Program-made: the position numbers and the translations under genes
Source: Rubrivirga sp.
GTDB taxonomy: Bacteria; Bacteroidota; Rhodothermia; Rhodothermales; Rubricoccaceae
Reading direction: 5' to 3'
Assembly (NCBI GenBank): GCA_012269805.1
Contig: JAAXJP010000280.1
Span: 1-8,407, forward strand
Length of the DNA stretch: 8,407 nt
Notes under the pieces: model-generated
The model's database searches: none
Seen by the model: only the letters and a program-made list of their open reading frames with translations
What the model was told of the DNA's origin: nothing
Shown: one piece after another, positions 1-5,637 of the stretch
Numbering within the stretch: position 1 is the first letter of the stretch
Layout: the number at the start of each line of letters is the position of its first letter

Positions 1-969
1 GGCGGCAGCGACCGTTGGGGCCCCCTCGCGGGGGCGGGCGACCGCCACGACGCGCAACGGGTCTTCGTCCAGATTCTCGACCACTCCCTCCCCCCGCTCG
101 CGGCCCGCCGGGCTCTCCCGGGCGTGGAGCGCTTTGGAGGCCTCCTCTTCCGGCCCACGCTCCACTACCCTGAGATCGGCTCCCCCCCGAGGTCCGTGAG
201 CGACCGCGTTCAGTGGTGGGCCAAGGCGGCAGTGACCCGGCAGGCGCTCCTCCACCCGGCCCTCACCTACGTTCTCAGCCTCGACCCCTCGGCGGTTTCT
301 GCGCTGGCCCGGACGTCGCGTGCGACGGTCCGGGCGATTCTGGACCCCGTCCCGCCCGAGGCGCCCAGCCGACCGCCTGCCCAGGTCCGGGCCGAGTACG
401 GCCTCGAGCCGGGCCGCAAGCTCGTCGCCTTCGCGGGCGTCCTCGACGACCGGAAGGGCGCGGTCCAAGGGCTTCGAGCGCTGGCCGCGCTCCGGCCGGA
501 GGCTGCCGCGCGAGCCGCCGCCGTCCTCGCCGGCCGCGTCGTCGTTGCGGACCGGGCGGGTTTCGACCGAGCCGTCGGCGCGGCGCGGGATCGCGGGGTG
601 CAGGTCGTGATTCGCGACGCCTTCCTCTCGCCCGAGGACCTCGCCGCGCTCGTCGCCGCCGCCGACCTGTTGGCGTTGCCGTATGACCGCCACGTGGGCT
701 CGAGCGGGTTCCTCGTCCGTGCGGCGGCCGCGGGAACGCCGGTCCTCTCGCAGGCCTACGGGTGGATGGGACACGCCGTCCGCACCCACCGGCTGGGGTG
801 GACGGCCGACCCCGCCGACCCCGCGGCCTTCGCCCGCGCGATGGAGCACGCGCTCGCCGGATCGCCGTCGCCGGGCGACCGCGCCGCCGCCGCCGCGTTT
901 GTTCGTCCCCACACCGTCGAGGCGTTTGCGGCCCCGATCCTCGACATCCTCGCCTCTTCCTGTGCCTGA
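1..969 (+). CDS. GT-B glycosyltransferase, family 4-like, 5'-truncated by the window edge
   Basis: The reading frame is open from base 1 to the TGA at 967-969 (322 visible residues), so the true start lies upstream. The in-frame GTG at 124 reads as valine inside the continuous stretch ALPGVERFGG and is probably not a start. The C-terminal half looks like the nucleotide-sugar-binding domain of a GT-B enzyme: a strand plus loop KLVAFAGVLDDRKG (visible residues about 140-153) with the usual R-K after the strand, then the helix/strand series ending in ADLLALPYDRHVGSSGFLVRAAAAGTPVL (in pieces, about 221-249). In most family-4 enzymes this last region carries E(x)7E; here the equivalent positions are V232 and R240, with a GSSG turn between, a pattern I associate with a divergent GT4-like subgroup. 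It probably transfers a sugar from a nucleotide donor to a surface glycan in the cytoplasm. The next gene starts inside its last codons, implying coupled translation. Donor, acceptor and linkage are unknown. Confidence 0.8.
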   Translation, partial: GGSDRWGPLAGAGDRHDAQRVFVQILDHSLPPLAARRALPGVERFGGLLFRPTLHYPEIGSPPRSVSDRVQWWAKAAVTRQALLHPALTYVLSLDPSAVSALARTSRATVRAILDPVPPEAPSRPPAQVRAEYGLEPGRKLVAFAGVLDDRKGAVQGLRALAALRPEAAARAAAVLAGRVVVADRAGFDRAVGAARDRGVQVVIRDAFLSPEDLAALVAAADLLALPYDRHVGSSGFLVRAAAAGTPVLSQAYGWMGHAVRTHRLGWTADPADPAAFARAMEHALAGSPSPGDRAAAAAFVRPHTVEAFAAPILDILASSCA

Positions 970-2230
970 GCCGTCCCTCCCCGCCCGGCGCGTCTGTCTG
1001 GTGTGGCCCCGCCTCGGGCCGTACCACCTCGCCCGCGTCCGCGGCGCCCACGAGCGGTTCGCCCGCGACGGCGGCGAGGCCGTCGCCCTCGACGTCGCGT
1101 CCGACGACCGGCTCTACGGTTGGGACGTCGAGGACGCGCCGACGCCGTTCCGCCGCGAGGTCGCGTTCCCCGGCCGTGCCTACGAGGACGTCCCCCCTGC
1201 CGAGATGGAGGCCGGCGTGACGGCCGCGCTCGACCGGATCGACCCCGACGCGGTGGCCGTGCCCAGCTACTCGACGCCGGACGCGCGGGCCGTCGTCGCG
1301 TGGTGCCGGCGCCACCGGCGGGCGGCCGTGATGCTCTACGAGAGCCGGGCGGGCGACGCCGCGCGGAACCCGCTTCGCGAGGCCGTCAAGCGGGTCCTGG
1401 TCCGCCAGTTCGACGCGTGCTTCGCGTCGGGGGCGGCCCACGGGGCCTACGCCGTCGGCCTCGGGATCCCGCCCGAGGCGGTCGTCCTCGGCCGGAGCGT
1501 CGTCGACAACGAGGCGTTCGCGGCCGGGGCCGAGGCGGCCCGCCGGTCGCCGGCGACCTGGCGGGAGCTGCCGGGGCTCGACGCCGACACCCCGTTCTTC
1601 CTCGCCTCCAACCGGTTTATCCAGCGGAAGAACCTCCCGGCGCTCGTGCGTGCGTACCGCGCGTACCGCGCCCGATCCGAAGCCGACGGGCGCCCCCCCT
1701 GGCGGCTCGTGCTCCTGGGCGACGGCGACGGGCGGGCGGACCTGGAGCGCCTGGCCTGCGACGGCGTCGTCTTCGCCGGCTTCCAGCAGGCCGCCGTCCT
1801 CCCGGCCTACTACGGCCTGGCGGGCGCGTTCGTCCACCCGGCGGAGAGCGACCAGTGGGGCCTCGTCGTGAACGAGGCCGCAGCGGCCGGCCTCCCCCTC
1901 CTCGTCTCGACCGGGACCGGCGCCGCCCCGGACCTCGTCGCCGAGGGCCGCAACGGCTACACGTTCGCGCCGGCGGACGTGGCGGCGCTCACCGAAGGGC
2001 TCCACCGGATCGCGCGGCTGTCCGACGTGGAGCGGGCGGCGTTCGGGGACGAGTCCCGCGCGCTCGTGGCCCGGTTCACCCCCGAGACGTACGGCGAGGC
2101 GCTCCGCGAGGCCGTCCGGCTGGGCGAGGCCCGGTCGGACCGCGGCCTGAGCCTCGCCGCCCGTGTCGTGCTGACGGCGCTGCGCGTCGGCGCTCGCGAC
2201 GCGACCTCGTTCCACACCGTCGAAGCGTGA
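962..2230 (+). CDS. Family 4 (GT-B) glycosyltransferase
   Basis: A 422-residue protein, typical length for a GT4 enzyme. The start chosen is GTG at 962, which overlaps the previous gene by 8 nt and leaves a short lead before the first beta strand (RRVCLVWPRLGPYH, residues 9-22). The next in-frame GTG, at 1001, would cut that strand, and the frame further upstream lies under the previous gene. The N-terminal domain contains a YESRAGD loop near residue 125 and a conserved-looking VVDNEAF near 180, both seen in a GT4 subgroup. The C-terminal domain has FIQRKNL with R222 and K223, expected to contact the donor diphosphate, VLLGDGDGR near 247, and SDQWGLVVNEA, giving D297 and E305 in the place of the usual E(x)7E. 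It likely adds one sugar from a nucleotide-sugar donor to a growing glycan in the cytoplasm. No Shine-Dalgarno is visible, in keeping with coupling to the upstream gene. Substrates are not predictable. Confidence 0.88.
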   Translation: MPEPSLPARRVCLVWPRLGPYHLARVRGAHERFARDGGEAVALDVASDDRLYGWDVEDAPTPFRREVAFPGRAYEDVPPAEMEAGVTAALDRIDPDAVAVPSYSTPDARAVVAWCRRHRRAAVMLYESRAGDAARNPLREAVKRVLVRQFDACFASGAAHGAYAVGLGIPPEAVVLGRSVVDNEAFAAGAEAARRSPATWRELPGLDADTPFFLASNRFIQRKNLPALVRAYRAYRARSEADGRPPWRLVLLGDGDGRADLERLACDGVVFAGFQQAAVLPAYYGLAGAFVHPAESDQWGLVVNEAAAAGLPLLVSTGTGAAPDLVAEGRNGYTFAPADVAALTEGLHRIARLSDVERAAFGDESRALVARFTPETYGEALREAVRLGEARSDRGLSLAARVVLTALRVGARDATSFHTVEA

Positions 2231-3381
2231 CCTCCCCTCCTCCCGCACCCACCCAGCCGCTCGCCGTCGTCGGCCGATTTCCGCCGCCACTCGACGGGCA
2301 GGCCATCGCCACCGAGCGCCTGGCCGACCTGCTGGCGGCGCCAGAGGGCGGCAGGTTCGCCGTGAGCCGACACGACGTGGGCGCGCCCGACGTCCGCTTC
2401 GGGGCGCTGTCGGAGCGGCTCGGGCTGGGCCGGGTCCTCCATTTCCTCGGTCTGCCCCGCGCGCTCCGCCAGTCACTCCGGGAGCACCCCCAGGCGCCCG
2501 TCCTCTGGCCGTCGATCTCGCCGTCGGCCCTCGGCCACGCGCGGGACCTGCTGACCGTCGTCCCGGCATTCGGGCGGCGGCCGGTGGTCGGCGTGGTGCA
2601 CCGGGGCGACTTCGACCGGCTGTTCCGGTCTCCGGCGACGGCCGCCACGGGCCGCGCGCTCGTCCGCCGCCTGCGCGCCATCGTGTTCCTCTCGGAGAGC
2701 CTCGCGGACCGGTGCGCGCCGTACGTCCCCGACGCGAAGCGGTGGGTCGTCCCCAACACGATCGACGCGGTGGCGACGGCCACGCCCGGCGAGGTGGCCG
2801 AGGCCCGCGAGCGCCGCCGCCGGCGGGCGGGCGTCCGCGTGCTGTTCCTGTCCAACATGATCCCGTCGAAGGGCTATGGCGACGTGCTGGCCGCCCTCGC
2901 GGTCCTCCGCGAGCGGGGGGTCGACGCCCACGGGACGTTCGTCGGGCGGTGGCCGTCCAGCGCGGAGGAGGCCGCGTTCCGGCAGCGCGTCGCGGAGCTC
3001 GGGCTGGTCGACCGCGTCGACGTCGCGGGCGGCGTCTCCGACCGGTCGCGCCTCCGCGCCCTCCTCCTCGACGCCGACGTGTTCGCGCTCCCGACGGCCT
3101 ACCCCGTCGAAGCCCAACCCCTCACCGTCATCGAGGCGCTCGCCGCCGGGACGCCGGTCGTGGTGACGCGTCAGGGGGGGCTCCCGGAGATGATCACCGA
3201 CGGGGTCGAGGGCCAGTTCGTACCGCCCCGTGCCCCGGAGGCCGTCGCCGAGGCGGTCGAGGCCCTCACCGCCCCGGGCCGCTGGGCGCCCGCCTCGACG
3301 GCTGCGCGCGCCCGGTTCGAGCGCGCATTCAGCCCCGAGGCCGTCGGCGCTCGGTGGCAGGGCGCCCTCGCACGCCTGTAG
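2227..3381 (+). CDS. Family 4 (GT-B) glycosyltransferase, last gene of the operon
   Basis: A 384-residue protein. The GTG at 2227 forms a GTGA overlap with the previous TGA (2228-2230), a strong sign of translational coupling. The N-terminal strand AVVGRFPPPLDGQAIATERL (residues 13-32) with the PPPxDGQ loop is characteristic of GT-B enzymes that bind an acceptor near a Pro/Gly-rich loop; HRGDF follows near residue 130, and the N-to-C linker has the familiar VPNTID near 177. The donor-binding domain shows VLFLSNMIPSKGYGD with K215, a FVGRW strand, and AYPVEAQPLTVIEALAAGTPVV, which contains the canonical E(x)7E pair (E295, E303). GGLPEMI and a G-Q-F-V-P-P segment complete the fold. Retaining transfer of a sugar from a nucleotide donor is expected for GT4; the specific sugar is unknown. 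The gene ends 3 nt from the stop codon of the converging gene on the other strand. Confidence 0.9.
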   Translation: MTSPPPAPTQPLAVVGRFPPPLDGQAIATERLADLLAAPEGGRFAVSRHDVGAPDVRFGALSERLGLGRVLHFLGLPRALRQSLREHPQAPVLWPSISPSALGHARDLLTVVPAFGRRPVVGVVHRGDFDRLFRSPATAATGRALVRRLRAIVFLSESLADRCAPYVPDAKRWVVPNTIDAVATATPGEVAEARERRRRRAGVRVLFLSNMIPSKGYGDVLAALAVLRERGVDAHGTFVGRWPSSAEEAAFRQRVAELGLVDRVDVAGGVSDRSRLRALLLDADVFALPTAYPVEAQPLTVIEALAAGTPVVVTRQGGLPEMITDGVEGQFVPPRAPEAVAEAVEALTAPGRWAPASTAARARFERAFSPEAVGARWQGALARL

Positions 3382-3384
3382 CGG

Positions 3385-4362
3385 TCAGGGCTTGAGCCGC
3401 CCCGCGAGGAGGCGGATCGGGCGGAGGAGCCGGCTCGCGAGGCCCCTGAAGCGGTAGTGGGAGGCCATCTGTCGCCGGATCGCCGCCCGCTGCGGGAAGT
3501 CAGGGCCCCGGTAGAGCGACGGGATCCGGGCCTTGCTGTGGCCCTGCAAGTGGAGCGCGTGGAACCGGACGTCCTCACCAGTCCGGAGGCTCTGCCCCAT
3601 GGGCCTCCCGCCCTCCCAACGGAGCGCCTTGGAACCGCCCTCGGCGGCGTACTCATCGGGCCACTCGTTGCGGGCCACCCCGATGTTGTGGTCGAAGGCC
3701 GCTCCGTCGCGCACGGACAGCAGGTTGACGACCTCGTCGGGCCACGTGCCCTCCGGGCCGAACGTCTCCGTCACGTAGAGGTGGAGCGTGGTCATGTCGC
3801 ATACCCCCCCGGGCAGGCCCCGGTCGAGGTGGTGCTGCCACTTCTGCTCGTAGCGGGCCCGGGGCTCGGCCTCGGCGAACGACCGGACAGCGTAGGCGCA
3901 GAAGTCGGAGAGGCGCTCGCGCGTCCAGTACGAGACGTGGGCCGAGGTCGTCCACCCGAACGGCGGCTGCTCGTTCGGATGGGCCACGCCGATCGACGCC
4001 TGGCCGAGGTGGGTCCGGCGGACCTCCGCCTCGGACGAATAGAGGAGGACGTCAGAATCGAGGACGACCACGTCGCCGAGGCCCTCCGCCTCGACGAACG
4101 TCCGGAGCAGGAACCAGCGCTCGTAGCAGCCGAGTTCGAACGCGGCCCGGTTGGTCGAGTAGTGCCGGTACACGTCGGCGACCTCGGCCGCCGCGGCTCG
4201 GTAGGCCGGCGCCGTCACGTCGACGTGGCGCACGAACGGGAACCGGTCGTTCTCGGCATCGCCCAGCAGGACGATGTCGGCCTCCGGGTCCGCCGCGCGG
4301 GCCTGACGGAGCGTGAACTCGAGGTACGGGCTGTAGCCCTGGTGGACGAAGACGACGGCCAC
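3385..4362 (-). CDS. GT-A fold glycosyltransferase, GT8-like
   Basis: A 325-residue protein. The start is GTG at 4362, immediately followed by the first beta strand (AVVFVHQGYSPYLEFTL), so little else is possible. The nucleotide-binding half runs from strand 1 to VVVLDSDVLLY, where D102-S103-D104 is the DxD metal/nucleotide-sugar motif. Near the C-terminus HLQGHSK (H271, G274, K277) matches the HxxGxxK motif of family GT8, whose histidine binds the metal and whose lysine contacts the donor diphosphate. Two widely separated motifs in the right order support a retaining GT-A transferase; assignment to GT8 itself rather than a related family is inference. No signal peptide or membrane segment is seen; the last 25 residues are basic (RFRGLASRLLRPIRLL) and could touch the membrane surface. 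It is the downstream partner of dut with a one-base overlap, and faces the GT-B operon tail to tail, suggesting a role in the same glycan locus. Confidence 0.8.
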   Translation of the reverse strand: MAVVFVHQGYSPYLEFTLRQARAADPEADIVLLGDAENDRFPFVRHVDVTAPAYRAAAAEVADVYRHYSTNRAAFELGCYERWFLLRTFVEAEGLGDVVVLDSDVLLYSSEAEVRRTHLGQASIGVAHPNEQPPFGWTTSAHVSYWTRERLSDFCAYAVRSFAEAEPRARYEQKWQHHLDRGLPGGVCDMTTLHLYVTETFGPEGTWPDEVVNLLSVRDGAAFDHNIGVARNEWPDEYAAEGGSKALRWEGGRPMGQSLRTGEDVRFHALHLQGHSKARIPSLYRGPDFPQRAAIRRQMASHYRFRGLASRLLRPIRLLAGRLKP

Positions 4363-4823
4363 TACGCCGTCCCTGTCGAGCCGAACCCGCCGGCCCCGCG
4401 CTCCGTGACGTCGAGCGCCTCGCTCGGGACGAGCCGGACCGGCACGTAGCGCGCCACGACGAGCTGCGCGATCCGCTCGCCGCGCGTGACCTCGAACGGC
4501 GTCTTGCCGTGGTTGACGAGCAGCACGCCGACCTCCCCGCGGTAGCCGCTGTCGATCGTGCCCGGGCTGTTGAGGACCGTCACGCCGTGCTTGAACGCGA
4601 GGCCGGAGCGCGGGCGGACCTGCCCCTCGGTCCCGTCGGGGAGGGCGATCTGGAGGCCGGTCGGGACCAGGGCGTGGTCGCCGGGCGCGAGCACGATCGG
4701 CTCGGCCTCGGGCACGGCGGCACGGAGGTCGAGGCCGGCGGCGTCGGGCGTCGCGTGGGCGGGGAGCGCGAGGCCCTCGCCGTGCGGGAGGACGGTGACG
4801 CGGACGTCGGTGAGGTCGGTCAT
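4362..4823 (-). CDS. dut: dUTP diphosphatase (dUTPase)
   Basis: A complete 153-residue dUTPase that hydrolyses dUTP to dUMP and diphosphate, keeping uracil out of DNA and supplying dUMP for thymidylate synthesis. All five motifs of the homotrimeric family are present in order: AGLDLRA (29-35), RPRSGLA (70-76), [15 protein letters not shown] (84-98) with catalytic D91 and the uracil-pocket Y94, RGERIAQLV (114-122), and the glycine-rich C-terminal [10 protein letters not shown] (142-151) that closes over the phosphates. Length is normal for the family. The start is ATG at 4823; the frame is open to 4958, but the extra N-terminal residues are Arg/Pro-rich and unlike the family, whereas [13 protein letters not shown] fits its first strand. 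The sequence TTGGGAC just upstream could act as a weak Shine-Dalgarno. Its TAG shares a base with the GTG of the GT-A gene (TAGTG). The product is cytosolic. Confidence 0.96.
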   Translation of the reverse strand: MTDLTDVRVTVLPHGEGLALPAHATPDAAGLDLRAAVPEAEPIVLAPGDHALVPTGLQIALPDGTEGQVRPRSGLAFKHGVTVLNSPGTIDSGYRGEVGVLLVNHGKTPFEVTRGERIAQLVVARYVPVRLVPSEALDVTERGAGGFGSTGTA

Positions 4824-4828
4824 GCGTC

Positions 4829-4836
4829 CCAAAATA
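4829..4836 (-). promoter_or_regulatory. Candidate -7 promoter element for dut
   Basis: On the minus strand this reads TATTTTGG, 7 of 8 positions of the Bacteroidota consensus TAnnTTTG counting the two free positions, in an A/T-rich patch that stands out from its surroundings. It ends only 5 nt before the ATG at 4823, so the transcript would begin at or very near the start codon. No clear -33 TTTG box is seen. The same bases could instead serve as a weak ribosome-binding site (GGGA). Confidence 0.35.
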
Positions 4837-4870
4837 GCCGCCCCCTTAGGCTCGGGTGGGGGACCACACC

Positions 4871-4878
4871 TAGCTTCT
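4871..4878 (+). promoter_or_regulatory. Candidate -7 promoter element for the methyltransferase gene
   Basis: TAGCTTCT, 43 nt before the ATG at 4922, resembles TAnnTTTG with two mismatches and lies in the 98-nt divergent intergenic region, where a plus-strand promoter must sit unless transcription enters from elsewhere. No -33 element is evident. The match alone is weak; position is the main support. Confidence 0.3.
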
Positions 4879-4921
4879 GGCGCTCTACGCGGCCTCTCCT
4901 TTTCCCGGTACGTCTCCGCCG

Positions 4922-5581
4922 ATGACGCCTGCCGACGACTCGCACTACGGTGCCGCATACTTCGCGTGGCAGACCGACATCGGCCAGTTCGGGGGGTGGG
5001 CCAACCAGTTCATGTTCGCGCCGTACCTCAAGGCGACCGATCGAGTGCTCGACTTCGGGTGCGGAGGCGGGTATCTGCTCGCCCAACTCGACGTCGCAGA
5101 AACGATGGGCGTCGAGATCAACCCGGTCGCGCGTGACTCGGCCCGCGGCCTCGGGATCGACGTGCGCCCCTCGACGGCTGAGGTGCCCGACGGCTGGGCC
5201 GACGTGATCCTATCGAACCACGCGCTCGAGCACTGCCGGAACCCCCACGGGGAGATCGAGGCGCTGAGGAGCAAGCTCCGGCCCGGTGGACGGTTCGTGT
5301 GCGTCGTCCCGAATGAAACCGCCCGACAGGCCTACGACCCCGACGACCACAACCGGTACCTCTACACGTGGAGCCCGATGAACCTGGGGCACCTGTTCGG
5401 AGAGGCGGGCTACGACGTGCTCTCGTCGGAGGAGTTGGTCCACCGTTGGCCCCCGTTCAGCCGCCAGATCGCCAAGGTCGGCGGGGCCCCGCTGTTTCAC
5501 CTCGCGAGCCGGCTGTATGGCCGTCTCCGGCGGACCGTCTCGCAGGTCCGCGTCGTCGCCTGCCGCCCCGCGGACGGCTAG
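4922..5581 (+). CDS. Class I SAM-dependent methyltransferase
   Basis: A 219-residue protein with a compact Rossmann-type methyltransferase domain. Motif I is [12 protein letters not shown] (residues 42-53), the glycine-rich loop that holds S-adenosylmethionine. GVEINP (63-68) supplies E65, the acidic residue expected to bind the ribose hydroxyls. [15 protein letters not shown] (94-108) is motif IV, with the LEH pattern of the Methyltransf_11/23 type. [12 protein letters not shown] (119-130) is the post-motif strand. The C-terminal 80 residues ([18 protein letters not shown] onward) form the substrate-side cap. The start is ATG at 4922; [10 protein letters not shown] follows, a common N-terminal helix in sugar and lipid methyltransferases of this kind. 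Placement among four glycosyltransferases suggests methylation of a glycan or nucleotide sugar, but this is guilt by association; a small metabolite substrate is equally open. It is transcribed alone, divergent from dut and convergent with the transporter gene. Confidence 0.88.
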   Translation: MTPADDSHYGAAYFAWQTDIGQFGGWANQFMFAPYLKATDRVLDFGCGGGYLLAQLDVAETMGVEINPVARDSARGLGIDVRPSTAEVPDGWADVILSNHALEHCRNPHGEIEALRSKLRPGGRFVCVVPNETARQAYDPDDHNRYLYTWSPMNLGHLFGEAGYDVLSSEELVHRWPPFSRQIAKVGGAPLFHLASRLYGRLRRTVSQVRVVACRPADG

Positions 5582-5592
5582 CCGGGCCCGGC
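5581..5592. repeat. 12-nt perfect palindrome at the methyltransferase stop
   Basis: GCCGGGCCCGGC begins on the last base of the TAG stop codon (5579-5581). It is a perfect self-complement. It may add to the adjacent hairpin as part of a transcription end region, or be a chance product of high GC. Confidence 0.45.
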
Positions 5593-5598
5593 CCCATC

Positions 5599-5630
5599 CG
5601 CCTCGGCGCCTCCGTGGAGACACCGAGGCG
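5599..5630. terminator. Candidate bidirectional terminator hairpin
   Basis: Perfect 8-nt arms CGCCTCGG (5599-5606) and CCGAGGCG (5623-5630), with a second inner stem CTCC (5610-5613) / GGAG (5616-5619) around a 2-nt loop. It lies in the 56-nt gap between two converging genes, exactly where a shared terminator is expected. There is no U-tract on either strand, so it is not a textbook intrinsic terminator, though hairpins without U-runs are common in GC-rich genomes. Confidence 0.6.
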
Positions 5631-5637
5631 AGCGGGG

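Noticed and set aside
124..126. GTG at 124 as the start of the first glycosyltransferase
   Set aside because: The frame is open to base 1 with sensible protein sequence (RVFVQILDHSLPPLAAR), and a 281-residue product would lack most of the N-terminal GT-B domain.
683..961. Upstream extension of the second glycosyltransferase frame from ATG 684-region
   Set aside because: The extension is Arg/Pro/Ser-rich, lies under the well-supported first gene and precedes the natural first beta strand. GTG 962 fits better.
1003..2226. Upstream extension of the third glycosyltransferase frame (would give 792 residues)
   Set aside because: The extra part is Arg/Pro-rich and overlaps the second glycosyltransferase in another frame. 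The recognisable fold begins just after the GTG at 2227.
275..2569. 764-codon open frame on the minus strand opposite the glycosyltransferase operon
   Set aside because: Arg/Gly/Pro-rich with no recognisable domain, and it lies opposite two or three genes with clear GT-B motifs. Long stop-free antisense frames are expected at this GC content.
3457..4449. 330-codon plus-strand frame opposite the GT-A gene
   Set aside because: It mirrors the codon-phase antisense of the GT-A gene, is Val/Glu/Arg-biased, and has no domain. The minus-strand product has DxD and HxxGxxK motifs.
4824..4958. N-terminal extension of dUTPase to 198 residues
   Set aside because: The extra residues do not resemble the family, they would run into the methyltransferase gene on the opposite strand, and MTDLTDVRV at 4823 is a normal start.
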